Shown in pieces: positions 1 to 8,363 of a stretch of DNA of 64,000 bases; the first letter of the stretch is position 1; each line of letters begins with the position of its first letter. The position numbers and the translations under genes were made by a program. The stretch covers positions 1,054,001 through 1,118,000 of the forward strand of contig NZ_CBDAQN010000001.1 in NCBI RefSeq assembly GCF_965199065.1, read 5' to 3'. Below the pieces are notes generated by a model. That model saw nothing but the letters and a program-made list of their open reading frames with translations. It was not told the DNA's origin and did no database searches. Source of the DNA: Acidisoma sp965199065. GTDB lineage: Bacteria > Pseudomonadota > Alphaproteobacteria > Acetobacterales > Acetobacteraceae.

Positions 1-332
1 CGGCGCTGGATGCGGCACAACTCGGCGATGTGGTGCGCGGCTTGCCCGACAAGCTCGACACATGGCTGGGCGAGGGCGGGTTCCGCTTCTCCGGCGGGCA
101 AGGGCGGCGGCTCGCACTCGCCCGCGTCCTGCTATCGCCGGCCCTCATCGTGATCCTGGACGAGCCTTGCGCGGGCCTCGACATCGAGACGGAGACGGCG
201 TTCCTCACCACCCTCAACGAGCTGGGGCGCGGCCGCACCTTCATCCTCATCGCCCATCGCCTGCTGGGGGTGGAGCGGCTCGACCGCATCTGGCGGATCT
301 CCGGCGGCCATGCGGTGGCCGCCACGGCGTGA
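1..332 (+). CDS. cydC: Thiol reductant ABC exporter, CydC-like ATP-binding subunit (3' end only)
   Basis: This is the C-terminal part of an ABC exporter half-subunit; the 5' end lies outside the window. The visible part holds the signature motif (FSGGQGRR), a Walker B region (VILDEPCAGLD) and the H-loop (IAHRL), all in the nucleotide-binding domain. The text after the H-loop (HRLLGVERLDRIW) matches the CydC branch best. CydCD exports cysteine and glutathione to the periplasm and is needed for cytochrome bd assembly. Calling CydC rather than another exporter is inference from about 110 residues; cydD would be expected just upstream, outside the window. Confidence 0.7.
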   Translation, partial: ALDAAQLGDVVRGLPDKLDTWLGEGGFRFSGGQGRRLALARVLLSPALIVILDEPCAGLDIETETAFLTTLNELGRGRTFILIAHRLLGVERLDRIWRISGGHAVAATA

Positions 333-413
333 GACGGCTCTGACATTTGGCGATCACTTGACGGGAACGGCTTGGTCAGGCCCCATCTCCACGGGTAATT
401 CTGGAGAACAACC

Positions 414-833
414 ATGCGCCGTCGCGCCGCGCTTCTAGCCTTCGCCTTGGTCGGATTGAGTGGCTGCGCGCAGGTTTCGCAGTTCGCATCGCGTCAATAC
501 TATCCGGCACAGCCGAAGTTCGTGATCGATTACAGCCCGTGGGGCACGACGCTCGACGAGAACGGTCTGTCGGTCGTTGCCGGGGCCGCCGAACTGGCTC
601 TGAAGGAGCCGGCGTCCACGGTTCAGGTTGTAGGCTACGCCAGCGCCGTCGGCCCCGATGACGCCGATCAGTCGCTGTCCGAGGCGCGCGCCCAGGCGGT
701 GGAAAGCCAGCTCGTCGCAGATGGCGTCGATGCCAACCGCGTCACCGGCTTCGCCCGCGGCGCCACCCCCTACCAGTTCAGCCCGTCAGAGGCCCGGCGC
801 GTCGAGATCGATGTGGTGAAGGCCGGCTTCTGA
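414..833 (+). CDS. OmpA-like lipoprotein
   Basis: A 139-residue protein with a lipoprotein signal peptide: positively charged start, hydrophobic core and lipobox LSGC, with the acylated Cys at about residue 18. The rest is a compact OmpA/MotB-type peptidoglycan-binding fold. The part resembling the family helix and strand is SLSEARAQAVESQLV...GVDANRVTGFARG, ending in RRVEIDV. It probably anchors the outer membrane to peptidoglycan. A Shine-Dalgarno sequence (GGAGAA) lies 6 bases before the ATG. It stands alone between the ABC gene and the ftsB-like gene, all on the same strand. The domain is short for the family and the match is moderate. Confidence 0.7.
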   Translation: MRRRAALLAFALVGLSGCAQVSQFASRQYYPAQPKFVIDYSPWGTTLDENGLSVVAGAAELALKEPASTVQVVGYASAVGPDDADQSLSEARAQAVESQLVADGVDANRVTGFARGATPYQFSPSEARRVEIDVVKAGF

Positions 834-922
834 GGTCGCTCCGACCGATTATCGTTGTCACGGCGCGGGCAAAAAAGGCATGAAGGCAGCGCCTTAGAGC
901 CCGGCGTTGGAGTGGAAAGCGC

Positions 923-1306
923 ATGTCGATCGCGACGATGATGAAGCGGCGTGTCCGGGCTGCGATCCCGCCCGTCATCTTCCTGCTGCTAGCCGTCTAT
1001 TTTGGCTGGAACGCGATGCGCGGGGACCGCGGCCTCGTCGCGCAGCAGCAGGACAAGCTCGACCTTGCCGCAGCCCAGGTTCAGCTGGCGCACGCCAATG
1101 CCGAGGTCGCCCAGTGGGAGAACAAGATCGACGGCATGGGCGAACGCGCGCTCGACCTCGACGCGCTCGACGGGCAGGCGCGGAGCATGCTGAACCTCGT
1201 CGATCCCCGTGATCTCGTGGTGATGACGGGGACCGGCACGGAATCCGGCGCGGCGCCGATGAACGCCGCGGGCAGCAGCGTGCCCGCGATCAATCCCGGC
1301 CAGTAG
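923..1306 (+). CDS. FtsB/DivIC-family septum formation initiator
   Basis: A 127-residue bitopic protein: a short basic N-terminus, one membrane segment (about residues 12-30, IPPVIFLLLAVYFGW), then a coiled-coil stretch (about 40-75) and a C-terminal part with ALDLDALDGQARSMLNLVDPRDLVV, typical of alphaproteobacterial FtsB-like proteins. FtsB joins FtsL and FtsQ in the divisome. In many alphaproteobacteria this gene sits near eno and pdhA; here it stands alone, followed by a strong hairpin terminator. The last 25 residues are low-complexity and probably disordered. Confidence 0.8.
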   Translation: MSIATMMKRRVRAAIPPVIFLLLAVYFGWNAMRGDRGLVAQQQDKLDLAAAQVQLAHANAEVAQWENKIDGMGERALDLDALDGQARSMLNLVDPRDLVVMTGTGTESGAAPMNAAGSSVPAINPGQ

Positions 1307-1342
1307 GGGCAGCGCGCCCCTCCTCGACCGCGGGAAGAAACT

Positions 1343-1370
1343 GAAAAAGGGGCCAACCGGCCCCTTTTTC
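1343..1370. terminator. Bidirectional intrinsic terminator
   Basis: A perfect 12-bp inverted repeat (GAAAAAGGGGCC / GGCCCCTTTTTC) with a 4-base loop. The arms start with A5 and end with T5, so the hairpin has a U-tract when read in either direction. It lies between the ftsB-like gene (plus) and the end of the permease gene (minus) and can serve both. Confidence 0.9.
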
Positions 1371-1392
1371 GTTGCCTGGGACGCAGGAGGCA

Positions 1393-2793
1393 CTACCCCT
1401 CCATGTCTTCGGCGATGAGGCGCAATGTCCCCGGGGACTTGCTCTTCAACACCGAGAACCAGATGGCGCCGATCACGATGAAGAGCACGAAGACCGGCGG
1501 CAGGAAGTTGTAGGGGTAGGCGGGGTAGGGCACCACGCTGCCGTAGATCACGAAGGCCATCAGGGCCGCGCCGAGCACGCCGTAGATGACGTGCTGGATT
1601 TTCATCGCGCCCGCCCGGTAGAGATCGACCGGCGCGCTGAGGCAGACGCCGAGATAGACCACCACGAAGCCGTAGGTGGCGATGGTGCCGGTGAGGCCGA
1701 AGCCATTGAGCAGACCCTGCGGCAGCAGCGCCAGGAACAGCACCAGCACGATGAGGGCCGAGAACATCACGGCCATATGCGGCGTCTTGTGGGTGGCATG
1801 CACGAGGCCCATCGAGCGGTGCAGGAACTGGTAGCGGCCCATCGAGTAGAGCATCCGCGAGCTGGCGTTGATGCAGGCGAGCGCACAGGCGAAGGCGCTG
1901 ATCATGGCGGCGAAATAGACGATGGCGGCGGCCCAGGGCAGTCCGGCCTTGTTGGTCATGTCGGCGAAGGGCGAGGCGCTGCCGCCGATGGCGCCCGCGT
2001 TGTCGCTCATGCCGAGAACCATGCAGTAGGCCATGACGCAGAAGAAGATGCCCGCGACGACGGCGCTGCCGATGACCGCGAACGGCACGTTGCGCTGCGG
2101 GTTGGCGGATTCCTTCGCCAGCGTTGCGGCGCTTTCGAAGCCCACGAAGCTGAAGACCGCGAAGGCCATCGCCGACATCACGCCGCCGAACTTCAGGTGC
2201 GAGATATCGAGCTGGGTGTGATCGACCACGCTGCCGTGCTTGCCGACGACGATCGCGGTGATGACGATGATGATGGCGATGGAGATCGTCTCCATCACCA
2301 GCCCGACCCGCGACGACAGCTGGATGTCGCGATAGGCGGCGTAGGTGACGAGCCCGAGGAACAGGACGCCGAATATCACCAGCTCCGGCATCGACAGCGT
2401 GATTTTGAAGACCGAAAGGAAGTTGCCCAGGAAGATCGGGAACCCGTAGACGACGGCGACAGCCGTGGTCGTGTAGGCCAGGATCATGCACCAGCCGGCC
2501 AGCGCGCCCGTCATCGGCCCGAAGTTGCGGCCGATATAGACGAAGTAGGAGCCTGCCTCAGGGTGTCGTTTCGCGAGCGTCGCGATACAGGCGCCCACGA
2601 AGACAAGCCCGACCGTCGCGATGAGATACGAGAGCCAGGAGCCGACCCCGGCGAGACCTGCCACCACCGTAATGTTCAGCGCGGGCGTCAGGGTGGGCGC
2701 GATGTTGGCGATCGATTGCCCGACCGTTTCCGGCAGGCTCAAAGCGCCATGCTTGAGTTGTGATGGTGCTCCTACGTCAGTCGTTGCAACCAT
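1393..2793 (-). CDS. APC-family amino acid/amine permease
   Basis: A 466-residue polytopic membrane protein with about 12 hydrophobic segments. The N-terminal part (SLPETVGQSIANIAPTLTP, then VGSWLSYLIATVGLVFVGACIATLAKRHPEAGSYFVYIG) is the usual start of the amino acid-polyamine-organocation superfamily, including the conserved PEAGSYF-type motif after TM2. It is the last gene of a three-gene minus-strand set behind a copper amine oxidase and an acetyltransferase, so an amine substrate is likely (inference). The ATG is preceded by GGGAGG at about 9 bases. The hairpin just downstream ends the unit. Confidence 0.85.
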   Translation of the reverse strand: MVATTDVGAPSQLKHGALSLPETVGQSIANIAPTLTPALNITVVAGLAGVGSWLSYLIATVGLVFVGACIATLAKRHPEAGSYFVYIGRNFGPMTGALAGWCMILAYTTTAVAVVYGFPIFLGNFLSVFKITLSMPELVIFGVLFLGLVTYAAYRDIQLSSRVGLVMETISIAIIIVITAIVVGKHGSVVDHTQLDISHLKFGGVMSAMAFAVFSFVGFESAATLAKESANPQRNVPFAVIGSAVVAGIFFCVMAYCMVLGMSDNAGAIGGSASPFADMTNKAGLPWAAAIVYFAAMISAFACALACINASSRMLYSMGRYQFLHRSMGLVHATHKTPHMAVMFSALIVLVLFLALLPQGLLNGFGLTGTIATYGFVVVYLGVCLSAPVDLYRAGAMKIQHVIYGVLGAALMAFVIYGSVVPYPAYPYNFLPPVFVLFIVIGAIWFSVLKSKSPGTLRLIAEDMEG

Positions 2794-2894
2794 GCTTTAG
2801 AACCTCCCGGAAATCGTTGCACGCGGGGCGACCGCCGGTCGAAGACCAAGAGATCGTTGCCAGTGCTCATGCAAACGCCGTGCCGTTTCCGGAA

Positions 2895-3323
2895 CTAGAC
2901 TTTCGTCGCCAGCCACTTCGCCATGACGATGCGCGGCGAGACCTCGAAGCCGAGATGCTCGTAGAACGAGACCACCTTGGTATTGGTATCGCGCACGAGG
3001 AGTTGCGCCTTGACGACCCCACGCGCTCGCAGCCAGTTCTCCGCAGCCGCCACCATGTCGCGCCCGTGTCCGAGCCCCCGCGCGCCTGGATCGGCGGAGA
3101 CGTAATAGAGCCAGCCTCTGTGACCGTCATGCCCGACCATGACGCTGCCCCTGATGCAGCCGGCCTCATCTTCGCCGACGAGAACCTCCGAGCATGCGCC
3201 GGCTCTGGCAAAGGCAAAGTCTGCTGCGGGATCGTTGAAGCTCGTGACGAGGTCGCATGCGCGCCACAACGCGATCACCGCCGCCTCATCTTCGGCGGCG
3301 GCGGGTCTTATCGTCAGAGGCAT
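2895..3323 (-). CDS. GNAT-family N-acetyltransferase (YpeA-like)
   Basis: A 142-residue GNAT domain covering the whole protein. It starts with LTIRPAAAEDEAAVIALWRAC. The acetyl-CoA pyrophosphate-binding loop reads DPGARGLGHGRDMV (about residues 78-91, the R/Q-x-x-G-x-G/A region), and it ends with the usual SFYEHLGFEVSPRIVM. This layout fits the small YpeA-type acetyltransferases. The substrate is unknown; its place between amine oxidase and permease suggests acetylation of an amine or amino acid (inference). Confidence 0.8.
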   Translation of the reverse strand: MPLTIRPAAAEDEAAVIALWRACDLVTSFNDPAADFAFARAGACSEVLVGEDEAGCIRGSVMVGHDGHRGWLYYVSADPGARGLGHGRDMVAAAENWLRARGVVKAQLLVRDTNTKVVSFYEHLGFEVSPRIVMAKWLATKV

Positions 3324-3387
3324 GGAGCATCCTGCGGAAGTGGCCGATCGGGAACCGGCCGGTCATCCTCCGGAACGGCGGCACGCG

Positions 3388-5349
3388 TCAACGGCAGCAG
3401 GAGGAGGCGCCAGCTTCCCGGCTTCCGGTGTTGGTCGTCTCGGCCACCGCGATCGCCGGGTTGCCGTCGAAGAAGCCCGTCGGCATCAGCTTGAAGCCCG
3501 TGGTGATGCAAGGCTGGACGGGAAAATCCTCCGGTCGCACGGAATGATGCAGTCCGAAGACATGCCAGAGCACCAGGCTGGCATTCTCGAGCGGGCGGTC
3601 CTGCGCCACGAAATCAGCGATGCCGCCGGTGCCGTCCGAATGGTTCATGAATTCGCCCGCCGGATAACGCTCCTCCGGCGCGTGCGCTGTCACCCAAAGG
3701 TGGTTCTCGACGAAGCGCGAACGGCTGCCTGAAGGTCCCGACGGGCGCAGGAACGAATTGACGCAGTTCGTCGGCATGAGCTTGTAGCCGACCGGCTGCC
3801 CGACGAGGTTCGTCTTGTTCGGGTTGACGACCTTCCAGTACCGGGCGGAGTCGAGGTTCGCGCGGCGGCAGGCCTCGGTTTCCGTCTTGAGCGGCGTCTC
3901 GGTCTCGAAGAAGGCGTTGCCCCAGGGGTTGAGCGCCTCCACCTCGGTCTGCGTGTTGCACTCCAGGATGGTGTTCTCCTCGCCGTCGACCGCCATGTCC
4001 AGGCGCGCGCAGAAGATGTGCTGGTGGATTTGCCCGGCGACACCGGGCGAGACTTCGCGCTCGTATTTGCTCGGGTGTCCGGGCTCGCAGCCGACCGTGT
4101 TGATGATGCCGGTGGCCTTCATCTCGAACGCGATCTCGCCGTTCTGGTCGAACGTCCAGTACTGCGCGTACTCGTAGTTGCCGACCGTGCAGATGCAGGA
4201 GACGACGAGCTTGAGCCCGCGGCGGACCTGCGTCCGTTCCGTGCGGAAATCCCAGTGCTTCCAGAGGATGCCGTTATCTTCCTCGTGGATGCAGATGGCC
4301 TTTTCGATAGTGACGACGTCGCCCGACATCGTGTTGAGATGCACGTCGAGATACTCGATGGCGCCGAGGCAGTCGCAGCCGAGCTTGAGCGAGTTGGCAA
4401 GCTTGCCCAGCCCGTATTCGCCGATGTCGAAGACGTTCTTGCGGTAGTGTCCGTTGTCGGGCGATCCGTAGGGCACCACCATCTCGACCAGGGACGCGCG
4501 ATTGACGACGGGGCGGCCATCGAAGCGGATGTCGTGCAGTGTGATCGCCTCGCGGGCGTTGAAGCCGATGGTGAAGGCCCAGCGGTCCCAGGCAATGTGG
4601 TGGCCGTCGAGGGCGAAGCTGACGCCCTCGGGTTGCACGATGTTCAGCGGCTTCAGCGGCGGCAGGGTCTCGGTCACGAACTTGCTGTCGTAGTTCACCT
4701 CGCGCATCGGGATGGCGGGGCCGGGGCGGTCGTCGACGCGGATGACCTCGCCCGTCTTGATGTCGACGACGGCGTTCAGGCCCTCGACCGGATGGGCGTA
4801 GAAGGCTTCGTCGTCATAGAGGCGGAGCCAGATGAAGGTGTGGCTGAGGTGGCGGCCCTCCTCGTCGGCATTGCCGAAATTTCCGGCAGACCAGGGGTCG
4901 ACGCAGACGCGGGCCATGTCGGTGATCCCGCGCGCGGCGCAGGCGGCGATGAAGCGTGGATCGGCCTTCACATGGGCTTCGATCGCCATGAACTGCTCGA
5001 GCTGGATCATCGGCCGGGCGGACGGGTAGCGCTGGCTGGTGAGCACCCGCTTCTCGTCCAGCGACACTGTCAGCTTCCAGACCCCCTGTTCCTCGACGCG
5101 GAACACGTTGGCGCGGGCCTGCCGCGGGATGGCGGCCAACGGCAGGCCGCTCAGGATGGCGGCTTTCGGCGGGTCCATCAGCTCGATCGTCTCGAACAGG
5201 ATGGCCTCGCCGAAGGCTGGATCGGCCTTCACGATAGCCGCCGTCGCGCGAAGCTCCGCGGCCGTCAGCGGCTCGAGCGCCGCCGCGTAGGGCGGAGTGG
5301 AGCCAGGCCCGAATGTTCTGTCTGCGGCAAAGCGGGCAATATCGTCCAA
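3388..5349 (-). CDS. Copper-containing primary-amine oxidase
   Basis: Oxidises primary amines to aldehydes, releasing ammonia and H2O2, with a topaquinone (TPQ) cofactor made from its own tyrosine. About 650 residues with all key positions visible. Numbering from the GTG at 5355: Tyr394 in GNYEY is the TPQ precursor, Asp310 in NVFDIGEYG is the catalytic base, and His444/His446 (IHQH) plus His604 (GLHHSVRPED) are copper ligands. There is no signal peptide, so a cytoplasmic enzyme like the actinobacterial ones is likely. Start: AGGAGG is followed by TGGCC and TTG at 5349. The in-frame GTG at 5355 overlaps the Shine-Dalgarno itself, so the TTG start is preferred. First gene of the amine operon. 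Confidence 0.95.
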   Translation of the reverse strand: MDDIARFAADRTFGPGSTPPYAAALEPLTAAELRATAAIVKADPAFGEAILFETIELMDPPKAAILSGLPLAAIPRQARANVFRVEEQGVWKLTVSLDEKRVLTSQRYPSARPMIQLEQFMAIEAHVKADPRFIAACAARGITDMARVCVDPWSAGNFGNADEEGRHLSHTFIWLRLYDDEAFYAHPVEGLNAVVDIKTGEVIRVDDRPGPAIPMREVNYDSKFVTETLPPLKPLNIVQPEGVSFALDGHHIAWDRWAFTIGFNAREAITLHDIRFDGRPVVNRASLVEMVVPYGSPDNGHYRKNVFDIGEYGLGKLANSLKLGCDCLGAIEYLDVHLNTMSGDVVTIEKAICIHEEDNGILWKHWDFRTERTQVRRGLKLVVSCICTVGNYEYAQYWTFDQNGEIAFEMKATGIINTVGCEPGHPSKYEREVSPGVAGQIHQHIFCARLDMAVDGEENTILECNTQTEVEALNPWGNAFFETETPLKTETEACRRANLDSARYWKVVNPNKTNLVGQPVGYKLMPTNCVNSFLRPSGPSGSRSRFVENHLWVTAHAPEERYPAGEFMNHSDGTGGIADFVAQDRPLENASLVLWHVFGLHHSVRPEDFPVQPCITTGFKLMPTGFFDGNPAIAVAETTNTGSREAGASSCCR

Positions 5350-5512
5350 GGCCACCTCCTGAAGAAACGTTCCTTCCGCTCAGGAACTCGATGGAACAAT
5401 GCAACCGATGTGCCGGGCAGCGCCACAACTTTCAGGACGGGGATGCCGCTGTTGGTGTGCGCGAACGCCGCCACCATATCAGGGAGCTTATCGACGAGGG
5501 GGGGAAACAGAG

Positions 5513-5722
5513 ATGTCGCAGGACGGCAAACAGCACCGCAAGGGCGAGGCAGCACGGCCGCAAGCGCAGTCGGTCGATCGCGAGCCCACGGACGAACCGA
5601 CGCCGCAGGGGCCGAGCGGTCAGGTCGATCACGAGGACGGGCCAAAGGGGCATCCGACGAGCGATCGCTTTCAGACCGAGCAGGCTCACCAGCCCGATGA
5701 AAAGGACACTAAGACACCGTAA
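5513..5722 (+). CDS. Small hydrophilic protein of unknown function
   Basis: A 69-residue protein beginning MSQDGKQHRKGEAARPQ, rich in Asp, Glu, Lys, Gln, Pro and His and almost without hydrophobic residues, so it is probably intrinsically disordered. A G-rich stretch (GGGGGG) sits about 7 bases before the ATG. It lies between the divergent amine oxidase and the chemosensory operon. Small disordered charged proteins of this kind are common in alphaproteobacteria; I do not recognise a family. It could also be non-coding. Confidence 0.45.
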   Translation: MSQDGKQHRKGEAARPQAQSVDREPTDEPTPQGPSGQVDHEDGPKGHPTSDRFQTEQAHQPDEKDTKTP

Positions 5723-5768
5723 TTCTTCCCAAGCCCGATCGCGGACAGGGCGACGAACCGGTTGTTTT

Positions 5769-6302
5769 ATGCCACAAAGAGGCATGCCGCCCGAAGCGCC
5801 CGGTGACACGTCTCTTACCGTCCTGTTGATGCGGGTGTCCGGCCTGACGTTGGCCATCCGCCAACGTGATGTCGTGGAAATCCTGCCGGTGCCGCGGCTT
5901 GCTGTGGTGCCGGAAGCGCCGTCGGTCTTGGCGGGCGCCTTCCAGTTGGCCGGCGATCTCGTGCTGGTCCTGCGGATGGCGACACTGCTCGGCCTGCCGG
6001 CCAAGGCGGAGGGCGATCCGCTCTACCACCATCTGCTGCTGCTGCCGGCACAAGCAGGCCGGCCGAAGCTGGCGCTGCTGGTCGACCGCGCCACCGACAT
6101 CCTGGAGGCGGCGGCGACCATCCTGCCGCCCGGCGAGAGCTTCAACGACTGTGTCGACGGCGAGATCCGGATAGAGGGCGCGCTGGTGCCGCTGCTGGCG
6201 GCGAGCCGTCTGCTGACGGCCGATGAGGCAGCGCGGACGGAAGCCTTCGCGGCCCGGGCCGTGGCGCGCGAAGCCGCGTTCTCGGCACCTGGTGTCGCCT
6301 GA
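5769..6302 (+). CDS. CheW-type coupling protein (first of two in the operon)
   Basis: Links the chemoreceptor to the CheA kinase. The single CheW fold shows in LTVLLMRVSGLTLAIRQRDVVEILPVPRLAVVP near the start and LAGAFQLAGDLVLVLRMATLLGLP in the middle, ending RIEGALVPLLAASRLLT. About 177 residues. The start is unclear: ATG 5769 and ATG 5784 are both in frame and neither has a well-spaced Shine-Dalgarno. Its stop overlaps the next start (TGATG), so it is translationally coupled to cheR. The role corresponds to WspB of Pseudomonas (first CheW before the CheR-TPR). Confidence 0.8.
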   Translation: MPQRGMPPEAPGDTSLTVLLMRVSGLTLAIRQRDVVEILPVPRLAVVPEAPSVLAGAFQLAGDLVLVLRMATLLGLPAKAEGDPLYHHLLLLPAQAGRPKLALLVDRATDILEAAATILPPGESFNDCVDGEIRIEGALVPLLAASRLLTADEAARTEAFAARAVAREAAFSAPGVA

Positions 6303-7807
6303 TGTCAGCGCCTGGAACTGGCGTTCCGGCAACCCCTCACCGGGATGACGAGGCGAGCTTCGCCGCGCTCAAGCGCGCGGTCATCGACCGCACCGGCCAT
6401 CATTATTACGCGGACAAGGACGATCTGCTGCGGGACCGGCTCGACCGCCGTCTGAAGACCACACGATCCGCAGGATGGGCCGGCTACCTGGCGCTGCTCA
6501 GCGATCCGGACGAGGGCGCCGCCGAATGGCAGGAACTGGAGGCCGAGATCACCATCGGCGAAACCTTCTTCTTCCGGCACGCGGAGCAGTTCGAGGCCCT
6601 GGAGAAGGTCATTCTGCCGGCGATCATCGACCGCAACGCGAGCCACCGGCGCCTGCGCGTCTGGAGCGCAGGCTGCGCGGTCGGAGCCGAACCGTATTCC
6701 ATCGCAATTTTGCTGGAGCGGCTGCTGGGCAAGTCGTTTCCCGACTGGTCGGTCGATATCCTCGGCAGCGACATCAGCCATCGCTTTCTGGAGAAGGCGC
6801 GTGTCGGGTGCTTCAGCAACTGGGCTCTGCGCGGCATGGCGGACGAGGAGCGCGCGAGACATTTCGAGGCGACGCGGGACCCGAAGCAGTGGCAGATCGC
6901 CCACCGGCACCGGCGCCATGTCCGGTTCGTCCAGCACAACCTGCTGAGCCTCATCCACGGTCAGCAGAGTGCCGAGTTTGGCGGGTTCGACCTCATCCTT
7001 TGCCGCAACGTGCTCATCTATTTCAGCCAGGAGCGGATCGCGCCGATGATGTCGGTGCTTGGCCGCTGCCTCGGCCCGCATGGCTGGCTGATGGTGGGCT
7101 ATTCCGATGCGATCGCGAACGTGCCGAAGGATCTCGGCATCGTCGAACTGGCCGGCACGATCGCCTTCCGGCCGCCCGGCCTCGTGCCGGCCCGCACGGC
7201 GCCTGTGCCTGCGCCCGTCCCGGCGCCCGTCCTGACGCCGGCGCCCGTCCCGACGCCGGTCGCTTGGGAGCGTAGCCGCCGGCCGCCGCCAGTCCCGGCC
7301 TCGTCGGAAACAACCGCCACGGGACGAGCCGCCGCCGGGTCGGCGGGACCTTCGCTCGATACGATCCGTGGGCTTGCCGACGCCGGACGGTTGCAGGAGG
7401 CGGCACAGGCCTGCAAGCGCGCGCTCGAGGACCATCCGCTCGATGCGCGGCTCCACTTCTATGACGGCGTCATCGCGCAGGCGGGGGGCGAGCGCGCCCG
7501 GGCCGAGGCCGCCTTCCGCGGTGCGATCTACCTCGCCGGCCACATGGTGGTGGCGCATTACCATCTTGGTCTGCTGCTGCTGGACGGGGCGACGCCGGAA
7601 GCCGGACGCCGGATCATGACCGAGGTGGTCAAGCTGTGCGCGACACTGCCGCAGGCGGAGGCGCTGCCGGAAAGCGACGGCCTCACCCCGCGCGACCTGG
7701 TCGAGCGGGTCGAAATGCGGCTGCGGGCGCGGGTTACAGAGGCACGGCCGGCTGGCGCCCCGCCGGGCCGGATGGTGAACGACCGGACCTCCTCGCGTGG
7801 AGCTTGA
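6302..7807 (+). CDS. CheR methyltransferase with C-terminal TPR domain (WspC-like)
   Basis: Methylates glutamates of the chemoreceptor using S-adenosylmethionine. Order: N-terminal CheR helical domain (about 17-85), methyltransferase domain with the SAM-binding motif VWSAGCAVGAEPYSIA (about 119-134) and the LILCRNVLIYF strand, a Pro/Ala-rich linker (about 295-345, PVPAPVPAPV), then tetratricopeptide repeats (about 350-470). The CheR-linker-TPR layout is that of WspC and relatives, which can act without a receptor C-terminal pentapeptide tether. Total 501 residues. It overlaps the next cheW by 11 bases. Confidence 0.9.
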   Translation: MSAPGTGVPATPHRDDEASFAALKRAVIDRTGHHYYADKDDLLRDRLDRRLKTTRSAGWAGYLALLSDPDEGAAEWQELEAEITIGETFFFRHAEQFEALEKVILPAIIDRNASHRRLRVWSAGCAVGAEPYSIAILLERLLGKSFPDWSVDILGSDISHRFLEKARVGCFSNWALRGMADEERARHFEATRDPKQWQIAHRHRRHVRFVQHNLLSLIHGQQSAEFGGFDLILCRNVLIYFSQERIAPMMSVLGRCLGPHGWLMVGYSDAIANVPKDLGIVELAGTIAFRPPGLVPARTAPVPAPVPAPVLTPAPVPTPVAWERSRRPPPVPASSETTATGRAAAGSAGPSLDTIRGLADAGRLQEAAQACKRALEDHPLDARLHFYDGVIAQAGGERARAEAAFRGAIYLAGHMVVAHYHLGLLLLDGATPEAGRRIMTEVVKLCATLPQAEALPESDGLTPRDLVERVEMRLRARVTEARPAGAPPGRMVNDRTSSRGA

Positions 7808-8363
7808 CGAGGCGAGAACCGCGGCGCTGCTGGATCGCCGGACGACCGCACTTGCCACCCGCTCGGCCTCTCGAGGTGCGGGCCGCCGGGGCCTCGGCCG
7901 CGCCTCTCAGCTCGCGGAAGGGCGTCTGGCGGAGACGCGGGCACGGCCGTTCATCGTCTGGAGCCTCGGCGATAGCCTGTTCGGCACCGAGCTCGAGGCC
8001 GTGGCGGCGGTCGTGCCCTTCGCCGGCTGCGCCCGGGTGCCGACGCGCGAGCGCGCCTGCCTCGGCGTCGTCGGGCGGGCGGGTCGGTTCTACAGCGTCA
8101 TCGGCATGAGCCGGCTGCTGGGTCTGGCGCCCGGCGATGTCAGGCCCAGCCACCTCCTGCTGCTTCGTGGGGCGGCGCCCTATCTGGCCCTGGCGGTCGA
8201 TCAGGTGCTGGGACGTTTCGATCTCGCGGCATCAGGCCTTCCCTCGGACCCCGCGATGTCGTTAGAGGGCCGGCTGGTGGCGCCGTTCGCCCCGTCCGAG
8301 CTGCGGGTTCGGCTAGGGCTTTCCGTGTCAGGTGCCACGCCCAAGGAGTCTAACCTCTCGTGA
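7797..8363 (+). CDS. CheW-type coupling protein (second, WspD-like)
   Basis: A 188-residue CheW fold: FIVWSLGDSLFGTELEAVAAVVPFAGCARVP, then LGVVGRAGRFYSVIGMSRLLGL and ALAVDQVLGRFDL. It has an Arg-rich N-terminal extension of about 50 residues not usual in CheW. GTG start. It overlaps cheR upstream by 11 bases and shares a GTGA stop-start overlap with the receptor gene downstream. Two CheW proteins flanking a CheR-TPR is the WspB-C-D pattern. Confidence 0.85.
   Translation: MELDEARTAALLDRRTTALATRSASRGAGRRGLGRASQLAEGRLAETRARPFIVWSLGDSLFGTELEAVAAVVPFAGCARVPTRERACLGVVGRAGRFYSVIGMSRLLGLAPGDVRPSHLLLLRGAAPYLALAVDQVLGRFDLAASGLPSDPAMSLEGRLVAPFAPSELRVRLGLSVSGATPKESNLS

Noticed and set aside
4018..5700. 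A 560-codon plus-strand frame opposite the amine oxidase
   Set aside because: Composition is Asp/Val/Gly/Ala-rich shadow of the real gene, no motifs, no ribosome-binding site.
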